Assembly (NCBI RefSeq): GCF_030389965.1
Contig: NZ_CP128400.1
Span: 372,001-436,000 of the forward strand
DNA: 64,000 bases
Direction: 5' to 3'
Source of the DNA: Candidatus Chlorohelix allophototropha
GTDB taxonomy: Bacteria; Chloroflexota; Chloroflexia; Chloroheliales; Chloroheliaceae
Shown: piece by piece, positions 1 to 7,317 of the stretch
Position numbering within the stretch: position 1 is the stretch's first letter
How the letters are laid out: the number at the start of each line of letters is the position of its first letter
The notes under the pieces: model-generated
What the model saw: the letters and a program-made list of their open reading frames with translations, nothing else
The model's database searches: none
Told to the model about the DNA's origin: nothing
Program-made: the position numbers and the translations under genes

Positions 1-624
1 AGTGAGATGCCACGGTTCATCCAACGTCCAGTTGGCAGTACCGACTTCCTCAAAATTGTCAGAAAAAAGCGTATTAGCCGTCTGCATCTGCATAGGTCTG
101 GGTGTAGGGGTACCTGCTGAGCTACTTTGCGCGAACACACTAATAGCGGTTATGAGCAGAATCGTCAGGATAAAGCCCACCATCAGATATAACAGATTGC
201 GCTTCCAAAGGGGGATAAATTCCGACCTTTCACATGAGAGGCTTTCCCAATCATAATCGGATTCGACATACTCTTCCGGTGTTTCCGATGGTACTGGTTC
301 GGTTGCTACTGCCGCAGACTCTACCGGAGCGCTATCATAACGAGAAAAAGGCTCAGGTGCGATTTGGGTGCGCAATGAGTCGTATTGAGTACGCTGCAAG
401 GGGTCTTTAAGCACCGCAAAAGCGCGGTTAATTTCCTGCATTCGTTCGGTAGATGGCGAAGTAGGGTTGCGATCGGGATGGTATTTTAACGCCAAGCGAC
501 GGAAAGCGGCTTCGATCACCTCGAATTCAGCCCTAGGGCTGACCTGTAAGATTTCGTAAAGGTCGTGAGCAAGCCATTCATCAGTATTAGGTATATACCG
601 GGATTGTTCCGCAGTAGATTGCAT
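1..624 (-). CDS. Membrane-anchored J-domain protein, C-terminus cut by window edge
   Basis: The frame is open from an ATG at 622-624 to the left edge (208 codons, no stop), so the C-terminus is missing. Residues about 20-85 form a J-domain: LYEILQVSP at its start, the diagnostic HPD in KYHPDRNP, and a final helix near INRAFAVLKDPLQRTQYD. J-domains stimulate the ATPase of DnaK/Hsp70. An acidic, Pro/Glu-rich stretch follows, then one hydrophobic helix (LLYLMVGFILTILLITAIS) and a Ser/Thr/Pro linker leading to a region starting NFEEVGTANWTLDEPW, which resembles the opening strand of LamG/concanavalin-like folds (inference). The expected topology is a cytoplasmic J-domain, one membrane helix and an external C-terminal domain. 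It is not DnaJ itself, because no G/F region or zinc fingers are visible. Confidence 0.85.
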   Translation of the reverse strand, partial: MQSTAEQSRYIPNTDEWLAHDLYEILQVSPRAEFEVIEAAFRRLALKYHPDRNPTSPSTERMQEINRAFAVLKDPLQRTQYDSLRTQIAPEPFSRYDSAPVESAAVATEPVPSETPEEYVESDYDWESLSCERSEFIPLWKRNLLYLMVGFILTILLITAISVFAQSSSAGTPTPRPMQMQTANTLFSDNFEEVGTANWTLDEPWHLT

Positions 625-757
625 TTAAGCTTATCCTGACTATTGGTTTTGAATTTTAACCTGAGACACAGCAGAGAATAAATGTTCTAGTAATTATACG
701 AACATCCTTTCTATATGTCAAGTAGTCAGAGCAAATTTGAACGGGGTTGGAACGAAA

Positions 758-786
758 TTGACTTCAGCCAAACCATCTAGTATAAT
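758..786 (+). promoter_or_regulatory. Sigma-70-type promoter of rpsP operon
   Basis: TTGACT at 758-763 and TATAAT at 781-786 are separated by exactly 17 bp, 68 bp before the rpsP start codon. Both hexamers are at or near consensus, which fits the high expression expected of a ribosomal protein operon. Confidence 0.8.
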
Positions 787-793
787 TAACGTT

Positions 794-815
794 CGCAAGT
801 TTGCGTGGTTTTTTT
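794..815 (+). promoter_or_regulatory. Small leader hairpin with U-tract (possible attenuator)
   Basis: CGCA (794-797) pairs with TGCG (802-805), followed three bases later by a run of seven T. It would form almost at the 5' end of the rpsP transcript. The stem is only four to five base pairs, so a terminator role is weak and speculative. Confidence 0.25.
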
Positions 816-853
816 ATGTATAGGCATAAAGATTATCCGGAGGAAAGAATCTC

Positions 854-1138
854 GTGGTAAAAATCAGGTTGATGCGGTTGGGTCGGAAGAAGATGCCGGT
901 GTACCGCTTAGTGGTCACTGAAAGCGCTTCGGCTCGTAACGGTCGCTTCATCGAAACAATCGGAACTTATAACCCTATCGGCGCTACTGAAACTGTTCAA
1001 TTGAATAGCGAGCGTGCGAAATATTGGATTAGCGTTGGCGCACAGCCTACCGCCGCCGCTGCCGGTATTCTCCGTCGGAATGGTGTCGAATTCAAAGGAC
1101 ATCCCAAAGGCGAATACGTAGCCGCAGATTCCAAGTAA
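854..1138 (+). CDS. rpsP: 30S ribosomal protein S16
   Basis: This is a 94-residue protein starting with GTG at 854, ten bases after a GGAGG Shine-Dalgarno sequence (839-843). The N-terminus VKIRLMRLGRKKMPVYRLVV and the later RNGRFIETIGTYNP are classic S16 signatures, and the length is normal for the family. S16 binds 16S rRNA and is needed for assembly of the small subunit. It is first in an operon with khpA and rimM, the usual order. In many bacteria trmD and rplS follow, but here rimM is followed by an opposite-strand gene, so those two must lie elsewhere. Confidence 0.97.
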   Translation: MVKIRLMRLGRKKMPVYRLVVTESASARNGRFIETIGTYNPIGATETVQLNSERAKYWISVGAQPTAAAAGILRRNGVEFKGHPKGEYVAADSK

Positions 1139-1170
1139 TTAAATTTGCCTTAGCGGCAAGGAGATATCTG

Positions 1171-1401
1171 GTGAAAGATCTCATCCTGTATGTGGCACAA
1201 TCACTGGTGGATAACCCGCAAGAAGTGCATGTCCGTCAGATTGATAGCAGCCGTTCTATAATTATAAAACTTTCAGTCGCGCCGGAAGATATGGGCAAGG
1301 TAATCGGAAAGCAAGGGAAAATTGCCAAGTCTTTGCGTACCTTACTATCAGTAGCGGCTGCTCGTGAAGGCAAGCGCGCCACACTGGAAATCCAGTCTTA
1401 A
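1171..1401 (+). CDS. khpA: KH-domain RNA-binding protein KhpA (YlqC family)
   Basis: This is a 76-residue protein with a GTG start at 1171 preceded by AAGGAG. It is a single KH domain with the GxxG RNA-binding loop in MGKVIGKQGKIAKSLRTLL, followed by a short strand at the C-terminus. KhpA is a small RNA-binding protein that in Gram-positive bacteria partners with KhpB (Jag) in control of cell elongation and division. A khpB gene lies at 38041 in the same window. The position between rpsP and rimM is the conserved one, and the gap to rpsP is 32 bp. Confidence 0.93.
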   Translation: MKDLILYVAQSLVDNPQEVHVRQIDSSRSIIIKLSVAPEDMGKVIGKQGKIAKSLRTLLSVAAAREGKRATLEIQS

Positions 1402-1419
1402 TCTCAAACCGGAGTTCTG

Positions 1420-2115
1420 ATGCCACAAAAAAAAGGTTCGCGCCCCTATTTCCATTCCAAAACGAAACAGGGCGCGCCTCGTCCAAAACATGTTTCTCGT
1501 CCTAGCAACCGCCCGGTTAGGGCTGAAGAAACAATCCCCCCTAAACCTGCTAAAATTGTACCTACCGAACCAGAGATCGAGACTTTTAGTACCGATTTTA
1601 TAACGATAGCAGAGATCGTTTCGACTTTTGGCTTGCGTGGGGCAGTAAAAGCCAGCATACGAACCGATTTTCCGGAGCGTTTCGAACATTTGCAGGAAGC
1701 GTGGTTATTACCCCCCGGCGCACTGCCGGATGCGCCACGTACCGCTTATAAAGTTCTTTCCGCGCGAGCACAAAATGAAAAACAAGTGGTTATTCGCTTT
1801 GAAGGGCTAACCAAAATCGAACAAGCGGAAAAATTGCGGGGTTATATTGTATCTGTACCGCGTGGGGAAGTAGTGCCGCTGCCCGAAGGCGAATATTACA
1901 TTTTTCAGCTAATCGGCTTGAAAGTTTACTCTGAAAAAGGCGATTATGTGGGCGAGGTGATTAATGTATTGGAGTATCCTGCCAACGATGTTTACGAGGT
2001 AAAGGGTCCCTTATCACCAAACTCGGTGCTTATTCCCGCCGTTGAGGATTTCATCCGTGAGATTGATTTGGAAAACCAACGCCTAACAATCAACCTTATC
2101 GAAGGGTTAATCTAG
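1420..2115 (+). CDS. rimM: Ribosome maturation factor RimM with N-terminal extension
   Basis: The protein has 231 residues. RimM homology begins at about residue 61 (ITIAEIVSTFGLRGAVKA, the N-terminal RimM beta-barrel) and runs through the PRC-barrel half (EYYIFQLIGLKVYSEKG to the end), about 171 residues, the usual RimM size. RimM binds S19 and helps mature the 3' domain of the 30S subunit. The first 60 residues are an extra tail rich in Lys, Arg and Pro with no recognisable fold, probably disordered and perhaps rRNA-binding (inference). The ATG at 1420 follows a GGAG sequence by a few bases, and no internal start with a clear ribosome site precedes the RimM domain, so the extension seems real. 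It is the last gene of the rpsP operon. Confidence 0.93.
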   Translation: MPQKKGSRPYFHSKTKQGAPRPKHVSRPSNRPVRAEETIPPKPAKIVPTEPEIETFSTDFITIAEIVSTFGLRGAVKASIRTDFPERFEHLQEAWLLPPGALPDAPRTAYKVLSARAQNEKQVVIRFEGLTKIEQAEKLRGYIVSVPRGEVVPLPEGEYYIFQLIGLKVYSEKGDYVGEVINVLEYPANDVYEVKGPLSPNSVLIPAVEDFIREIDLENQRLTINLIEGLI

Positions 2116-2120
2116 CCACA

Positions 2121-2354
2121 CTATTCAGCGTCTCCTGCTGTTATCGGTTCTTCTTCGGTTGATTCTTGTCGTGCAATCTTAGTAATGCTGGAATAGAAAA
2201 TAAGCAACCCGCCGATTATTCCCAACACGCCACCCCACCAATCCAGCAGCGACCATCCGATCCAACCTAACAATATGGCGGGCGCAAGTAAGACTACCAA
2301 CGCTAATATATACAAAAAAACTGCTTTAATTTTATCCACTTCTCGATTAACCAT
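2121..2354 (-). CDS. Small two-helix membrane protein, function unknown
   Basis: This is a 77-residue ORF with ATG at 2352-2354. It contains two hydrophobic segments (about residues 10-32 and 38-56, with a WIGWSLLDWWGG turn) and a charged acidic C-terminal tail. I recognise no family. It converges on rimM with only 5 bp between the stop codons. Codon use resembles its neighbours, so it is probably real, but no function can be proposed. Confidence 0.6.
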   Translation of the reverse strand: MVNREVDKIKAVFLYILALVVLLAPAILLGWIGWSLLDWWGGVLGIIGGLLIFYSSITKIARQESTEEEPITAGDAE

Positions 2355-2434
2355 CCTGTTTATGGGTTATAATTTACTCTGAAAAGAGTAAAGATTATTA
2401 TACCATACAGGTTATTTTAAGTGAGGCTTAAACC

Positions 2435-3322
2435 TTGATAAAAACAACACTTCCCAAACAAGAAAATAAACTTGAAAGCAAATATATAACTCTACAATCC
2501 GGTATCCGTACCCATTATATAGATGCAGGACCGCCGGATGCGCCCGTGGTGCTTCTCACACATGGCTTTTTAAGCTCGGTTAGAGATTGGAAGGCGAACA
2601 TGCTGCCTCTGGCAGAAAATTCGCCCAAGCCCTTGCGCTTCATCGCTTTGGATTGGGCTGGATTCGGTTTATCCGATAAGGGCAATCGCGCCTACTCGCT
2701 ATATTTCTTTGCCGACTTCTTACGAGATTTTGCAATTGCTATGGGACTGGAAAGCTTTGACTTGGTAGGACACAGCATGGGTGGCAAACACAACCTCGCC
2801 TTTGCAATCTTTTATCCTCAATACATTCGGAAGTTTGTACTGGTGGATACGGACGGCTTTATTACCGAATCATGGATGATGAACTCTAGCGGCAAGCCTT
2901 GGTTTAAGCCCATTCAGGCAATTCAACTTAAAGCGCTAGGTAGCCCACGTCTAGTCAAAGCCTTCTTTTCGCAGGCATATCACGATAAAAGCTTTATACC
3001 GGGCGATGCAAAGCTAAAAGAGGGGGTTCGTATGCTGACAATGCCTGATCAAATTGACGCGCTCAAGGCGTTAAATCAGAACTACCCTTCTCTCAGCATG
3101 CGACTTACCGGCTTGATTGAGCGAGTGCCCGAAATTGAAAAACCCACTTTGATTGTTTGGGGTAGGCAAGATCGTATTATTCATATAAGCTGTGCTGAAA
3201 TAGCCAAAAGCATGCTGAAAAACTCGCGCTTGCACATATTTGAAGAATGCGGACACATTCCACAAATTGAAAAAGCGAGCGAGTTTAACAAGCTTTTGCT
3301 GGAATTTCTAAACGAAGACTAG
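2435..3322 (+). CDS. Alpha/beta-fold hydrolase
   Basis: This is a 295-residue protein with a TTG start eight bases after GAGG. It has the full alpha/beta-hydrolase layout: oxyanion motif HGF (43-45), nucleophile elbow GHSMGG with Ser114, acid Asp246 in WGRQDRI, and catalytic His274 in ECGHIPQIEKA. The overall pattern resembles meta-cleavage product hydrolases and lipases of this superfamily, but the substrate cannot be read from sequence. No signal peptide is visible, so it is probably cytoplasmic. Its last four bases overlap the end of the convergent C39-like gene. It stands alone and is probably transcribed from its own promoter. Confidence 0.85.
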   Translation: MIKTTLPKQENKLESKYITLQSGIRTHYIDAGPPDAPVVLLTHGFLSSVRDWKANMLPLAENSPKPLRFIALDWAGFGLSDKGNRAYSLYFFADFLRDFAIAMGLESFDLVGHSMGGKHNLAFAIFYPQYIRKFVLVDTDGFITESWMMNSSGKPWFKPIQAIQLKALGSPRLVKAFFSQAYHDKSFIPGDAKLKEGVRMLTMPDQIDALKALNQNYPSLSMRLTGLIERVPEIEKPTLIVWGRQDRIIHISCAEIAKSMLKNSRLHIFEECGHIPQIEKASEFNKLLLEFLNED

Positions 3323-4026
3323 GTACGCAAGAAGAAAGCGGCGCTACGCGGGGAACGAGAGAAGTAAGTTTTCAGAGCGTCCACAGTCCAGTTTTGAATT
3401 ACCGGGCGACCCGGTAGTGGGTCAGGATTTACCACACTCACCGTATCATCGGAATTGTAACGAAACGCCGCTATAAAATGCCCATTTGGAAAGAATTGGG
3501 CATCTATTACATTAATTATTACGGGTGTGCCACTTTTCAAATTACTAATAATTGAATTGAAGTGGCTGTTCAGGTCTCCGCCTTCTCGGTAATCGGTACG
3601 TAGGTTAAAACGGTCGCCAATCTTCTTGAATACCGAATAGTCATACAAACCCCTATCAGGGCTGATAGCGTTGTTTTCACGCATAATAGCCAACACATCG
3701 CTGGTGCGTACCTGCTTGCCAAGTCCATTAAGTAAAGCGGCAGTGGCAGTAGCAGAGCACGCACTGGCGCTCCACAAATTGTATTCAGCATCATCGAGAT
3801 ATTGCTGACGATCCCGCTGAGAAAAAGCCGGTAGTGTTAGCCCACCCAAATCAGAAGATATTCCGGCTACTTGCGCTCGAAATAGTCCTCCAGAGTCACC
3901 GCCAAAGAAAGCAACTTTATCGCCTTCCTTCCGGCTCAACATGCTGCTGATTATTAACAACGCCAGCGCTATAAAGCCCAGTAATATCAGCATATTTAAA
4001 AAACTGAAATTAGACTGGCGTTTCAT
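3319..4026 (-). CDS. Membrane-anchored C39-like (papain-fold) peptidase
   Basis: This is a 235-residue protein with an N-terminal hydrophobic helix (about residues 11-29) and a C39-like domain from about residue 80. Cys90 in WSASACSATATAALLNG aligns with the catalytic cysteine, the His in NGHFIAAFRY with the catalytic histidine, and Asp in VVNPDP with the third residue. The family often has CG.ASL.M at the cysteine and this one differs, so activity is likely but not certain. It is predicted to be exported and tethered. Its ATG overlaps the stop of the upstream small membrane gene as ATGA (4023-4026), so the two are translationally coupled. There is no ABC transporter beside it, so it is not an obvious bacteriocin-processing peptidase. 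Confidence 0.75.
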   Translation of the reverse strand: MKRQSNFSFLNMLILLGFIALALLIISSMLSRKEGDKVAFFGGDSGGLFRAQVAGISSDLGGLTLPAFSQRDRQQYLDDAEYNLWSASACSATATAALLNGLGKQVRTSDVLAIMRENNAISPDRGLYDYSVFKKIGDRFNLRTDYREGGDLNSHFNSIISNLKSGTPVIINVIDAQFFPNGHFIAAFRYNSDDTVSVVNPDPLPGRPVIQNWTVDALKTYFSRSPRSAAFFLRT

Positions 4027-4223
4027 TTAACCAAAAACCCCATTAACAGAAAAAGCAGACCTGCTACTACAATTATACCAAGACAACCTAACAGTAACCT
4101 ATCTTCAAATGGGCTTGCTTTAGGTTGCTTGTCTAATTGACGTTTGGTTTCAAGAAATCCTCTACGGGATGAAGGATTTTGATTACGCTGCTTCGGAGTT
4201 TGTCCTGAACTTTGCTTTGACAT
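4023..4223 (-). CDS. Small single-helix membrane protein upstream of C39-like peptidase
   Basis: This is a 66-residue protein. The first 40 residues are basic and polar (Gln, Arg and Lys rich), and the last 24 form one hydrophobic helix ending LLFLLMGFLVK. The stop codon overlaps the start of the C39-like peptidase gene in an ATGA, which argues that it is a real coupled gene rather than a chance ORF. Family and function are not recognised. A partner or anchor of the peptidase is a guess based on the overlap alone. Confidence 0.6.
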   Translation of the reverse strand: MSKQSSGQTPKQRNQNPSSRRGFLETKRQLDKQPKASPFEDRLLLGCLGIIVVAGLLFLLMGFLVK

Positions 4224-4240
4224 ATATCATGATCTCTGCT

Positions 4241-4582
4241 TTAGCCGTTGCGGTAACGATTCATAACACTGCTGGCTCGCATTGCACCTTCAGGGGTAAT
4301 TTCTATATGCCAATAGCGCACCACCTTTTTGGGGATGTGCCTACCGGTAGAGGGGTCTACATCAGTAGAATCATCGTAGGCGCGTATAAGCTTTGAATCC
4401 TTGAGCTGTGTAAGGCTATCCAACACTTCACTTTCGGTAAGTGGGTAACCGTTTTGCTCTAGCGCCTTAAATACCTCTATGCTATCAAGTTTATAGCCCT
4501 CATTCTTACGAATGCGCTTGTGAACCATCAATAATACAGTATCAACTGTATCGGCATCCTGCTCATCATCTAGTGGCTGCAT
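4241..4582 (-). CDS. Conserved-looking hypothetical protein, possible winged-helix fold
   Basis: This is a 113-residue acidic protein with ATG at 4580-4582 and an AAGGTG sequence upstream. The order of elements (helix VDTVLLMVHKRIRK, helix SIEVFKALEQNG, helix TESEVLDSLTQLKDSKLI, then strands around RYWHIEITPEGA) resembles a small winged-helix domain in which the TPEG turn precedes the last helix. This is a fold guess, not a family match. It lies 17 bp upstream of the small membrane gene and may be the first gene of that three-gene group. Confidence 0.6.
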   Translation of the reverse strand: MQPLDDEQDADTVDTVLLMVHKRIRKNEGYKLDSIEVFKALEQNGYPLTESEVLDSLTQLKDSKLIRAYDDSTDVDPSTGRHIPKKVVRYWHIEITPEGAMRASSVMNRYRNG

Positions 4583-4745
4583 TACCTAGTCACCTTTCTG
4601 ATCGTCCTTTATGCAAACTACCGATTCATTGTACCTGCACAAGAACAATTTTTCAATAATTAGAATGGGTCGGGCGAATTTGAAACCATAGCAGGGCGGT
4701 ATGTAATTCAGTGCCTTGCTATCTTGCTAAACCTTAAAATCAGAT

Positions 4746-5498
4746 TCAGGAATGAGCTTTGATAAAGGCAATGCTCTCCTGCAATATCAGGTCTTTATCA
4801 TTATCCAATGTGGCTACATGGTATGAATTTTCAAGTTTAACGATACGCTTCTCCGCGCTGGATAGCTTATTTAGAATATACTCAGCGTTCATTGGTGGCA
4901 CTACATGATCTTCGGTTGAAGAAAATATCAACGCCGGGCAAGTGATACGTGCCATCAATTCGTCAGCACCTTTCGTCAATGCCAGCACCTCCTTGATGGT
5001 GGGAACAGGCACAACCGGATAGGCAATTTCGGTAATACCGGGCGCTTTAATATCGCTGCCTATGCCGGGTATTTCTGAAGGCATTCCGGGCAGAAACGCT
5101 AACCCCAGCAAATCCGGATTATTTAGAATCACTGATGCATTAATCGGGATTATCCCGCTGAAGCCTTCGGGATTTAAACCAGCTGCCACCAAAGTTAAAG
5201 TACCGCCCATAGAAAGCCCGGTCATAAAGATGTGGTCGCAGCGTTCTTTAAGCCAGCCGTAAGCGGTAAGAATATCGGTAGTCCAGTCAGAAGCGGTGGC
5301 TGTAGCCATATCGGCAGGGGAAGTACCATGTCCCTTCAAACGGGGTAAGATTACCGAAAAGCCCTCTTTCGCCAACCCTTCTGCGATATAGCGCATACTT
5401 TGTGGGCAGCCGGTATAACCATGTGAAACCAAAACGCCGATTCTGTTGCCAATATGATAATACGGCTCGGCTCCGGGGATAATTTGAGTTTCGCTCAT
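4746..5498 (-). CDS. Carboxylesterase / monoacylglycerol lipase-type hydrolase (Est30-like)
   Basis: The start is taken at 5496-5498 (MSETQ), behind a GAGGAGAAG ribosome site. The frame extends 44 codons further upstream, but that part has no ribosome site. The resulting 250-residue size matches Est30-type carboxylesterases. Seen: VLVSHGYTGCPQSMRY near residue 23, the GHGTSPADM motif, nucleophile Ser96 in GLSMGG, Asp in SSTEDHVVPP and His in ENSYHVATLD. The family hydrolyses short to medium acyl esters. Cytoplasmic, no signal peptide. It is monocistronic and divergent from the ROK regulator gene. Confidence 0.88.
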   Translation of the reverse strand: MSETQIIPGAEPYYHIGNRIGVLVSHGYTGCPQSMRYIAEGLAKEGFSVILPRLKGHGTSPADMATATASDWTTDILTAYGWLKERCDHIFMTGLSMGGTLTLVAAGLNPEGFSGIIPINASVILNNPDLLGLAFLPGMPSEIPGIGSDIKAPGITEIAYPVVPVPTIKEVLALTKGADELMARITCPALIFSSTEDHVVPPMNAEYILNKLSSAEKRIVKLENSYHVATLDNDKDLILQESIAFIKAHS

Positions 5499-5651
5499 TC
5501 TTTCTTCTCCTCGCTGAAAAATCAAAAGCGATGGTGCTACTAATAGTAGGATTTTAACACATAAATAACTTGGAATCTTAAATTGCACTTTGTGAAGCGC
5601 ATAGCTAAAAAGAAGATTAATTAAACCCAAATGAGTAATTCTTGTGAAATC

Positions 5652-5695
5652 ACTTTGTTATTCTACTTGACAAACAAAGTTTACAGTAGTATAAT
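5652..5695 (+). promoter_or_regulatory. Consensus promoter of ROK gene with overlapping inverted repeat
   Basis: TTGACA (5667-5672) and TATAAT (5690-5695) are 17 bp apart, a perfect sigma-70-type promoter 67 bp before the ROK gene. An 8-bp inverted repeat, ACTTTGTT (5652-5659) and AACAAAGT (5673-5680), brackets the -35 box with its centres about two helical turns apart. This is a good candidate operator for autoregulation by the ROK repressor (inference). Confidence 0.75.
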
Positions 5696-5761
5696 TTTGG
5701 CACATCTCACATAAATTTCTTGACCCTACGTTTTGACAAATATCCTGATAATGCCAAATAG

Positions 5762-7033
5762 ATGGTAAAAGATAGCGTTAATCATACAACAAGCTGGATT
5801 AACGGTACCCATAAAGGCAAAGCCGATGCAGGACTAATTGGCGAATTAAATCGCAGCATAGTGCTGAATTTTATCCGTCAGGAAGGTAGTATTTCGCGAG
5901 CAGAAATTGCATTGCGTACGCAACTAAGTCGCTCTGCCGTTAGTAATATTATCTCATCTCTGCTTGATGAAGGCATAGTCCAAGAATCTGGAATCGGTGA
6001 AAGCAAGGGTGGCCGTCGCCCAATAATGGTTAATTTCAATTACAGCGTCGCATATGTGCTGGGTATTGATATGGGCGCAAACCATATATTGGCATTACTC
6101 GCCGATCTTGAAGGAAACCCGGTTGCCGAATTTAACGCCGAGTTCTCGGTAGAAAATGGGCCAGAAATAGGCATACCAATTCTGGTAGAGCTAATAAGAC
6201 AAATTTTAGAGAGTGAATTCCTCAAAAATAAACGGCTATATGGAATTGGGTTAGGTGTAACAGGTCCTCTTGATTTTGAAACTGGCACGGTGGTAATGCC
6301 ACCGTTGATGCCGGGTTGGAACAAATTTCCTTTACGCCGTTATCTTTCTGAAGAATTCCAGCTTCCGGTACTGGTCGATAACGATGCTAATCTGGGCGCT
6401 ATTGGCGAAAGATGGCGCGGCGCAGGATTAGGACAAAACAATCTTGCCTATGTTAAAATCGGTACCGGTATTGGCTGTGGCATGGTTGTAGATGGGAAAA
6501 TATTTCGCGGGGCAAACGGGAGTGCCGGTGAAATCGGGCATATTACCATTACACGCGATGGGCCTCCCTGTCGTTGCGGTAGTTTTGGTTGTCTGGAAAG
6601 TATGGCAGGCGCTCCAGCAATTATTAATCGCATTAAGCTGGCGATTCAAGCAGGTAGAGATACTATTCTGACCAAAATTGGCGAGCCAGATGACCTTACC
6701 GTAGCTGTAATCGGGGAAGCAGCAGCCTCTGGTGATCGCCTTTCAGTGGAGGTCATTAGTGATGCAGGACGATATATTGGTATCGCTCTCGCCACACTCG
6801 TAAATCTCTTTAACCCCAGTATGATTATTCTTGGCGGCGGTGTCGCTGCTGTGGGTGAGGTAATACTTAATCAGATAAAACAAACGGCTAAAGACCGTAG
6901 TCTGGTGGCATCGTTTCAAGGAATGCAAATTGTACCCGGAAAGTTGGGGAGAGAAGCGGTTGCAGTTGGAGCCGCAATGCTGGTATTACAAGAGGTCTTT
7001 AAAGGCCCGCAATTATCTTTAGTTACAGGCTAG
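5762..7033 (+). CDS. ROK-family transcriptional regulator / sugar kinase (NagC/XylR type)
   Basis: This is a 423-residue protein with an N-terminal winged helix-turn-helix (about 28-85: SRAEIALRTQLSRSAVSNIISSLL) followed by the ROK sugar-kinase fold. Visible are the ATP-binding IDMGANHILALLAD, the catalytic-type Asp in LVDNDANLGAIGERW, and the ROK zinc site made by GHITI and CRCGSFGCLE. The HTH makes it a NagC/XylR/Mlc-like repressor that senses a sugar or sugar phosphate. The kinase residues are retained, so phosphorylation cannot be excluded. It lies directly upstream of a sugar ABC transporter on the same strand and probably controls it (inference), with a consensus promoter and candidate operator of its own. 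Confidence 0.93.
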   Translation: MVKDSVNHTTSWINGTHKGKADAGLIGELNRSIVLNFIRQEGSISRAEIALRTQLSRSAVSNIISSLLDEGIVQESGIGESKGGRRPIMVNFNYSVAYVLGIDMGANHILALLADLEGNPVAEFNAEFSVENGPEIGIPILVELIRQILESEFLKNKRLYGIGLGVTGPLDFETGTVVMPPLMPGWNKFPLRRYLSEEFQLPVLVDNDANLGAIGERWRGAGLGQNNLAYVKIGTGIGCGMVVDGKIFRGANGSAGEIGHITITRDGPPCRCGSFGCLESMAGAPAIINRIKLAIQAGRDTILTKIGEPDDLTVAVIGEAAASGDRLSVEVISDAGRYIGIALATLVNLFNPSMIILGGGVAAVGEVILNQIKQTAKDRSLVASFQGMQIVPGKLGREAVAVGAAMLVLQEVFKGPQLSLVTG

Positions 7034-7200
7034 TGTGGTTTTCAGTGAATGAAGCCGTCTGGTAGGGCATAGAAGCCCCTTATAGTGGTTTTTGTTTTTT
7101 ATTAGATAGCTTCATCTACGAATTCCACCTCTCTAAGCCATAATTTTTACTTTTGACAGTTCATACCAATATCTCTCCTAAACGAACTGCAAAGGTCGGC

Positions 7201-7265
7201 TTGCTCACTTGGTTGAGCAAATCTCTCCTCGCTAATTTTATCCTCCGGAATCTAAAAGATTCCGG
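7201..7265 (+). promoter_or_regulatory. Two perfect inverted repeats upstream of sugar ABC operon
   Basis: TTGCTCA (7201-7207) pairs with TGAGCAA (7214-7220), and CCGGAATC (7245-7252) with GATTCCGG (7258-7265). Both are perfect and lie 50-120 bp before the binding-protein gene. The second abuts a TTGACG that could be a -35 box, although no good -10 was found. They may be operator sites for the ROK regulator or another repressor, or hairpins in the leader. Confidence 0.45.
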
Positions 7266-7317
7266 TTGACGTTTGTTAATTTAATTTTGTAGTCTCACTC
7301 TTGCAAGGAGGAGAAAA

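Noticed and set aside
5499-5630. 44-codon upstream extension of the Est30-like gene
   Set aside because: The extension is hydrophobic and has no ribosome site, whereas the internal ATG at 5498 has a strong one and gives the normal family length.
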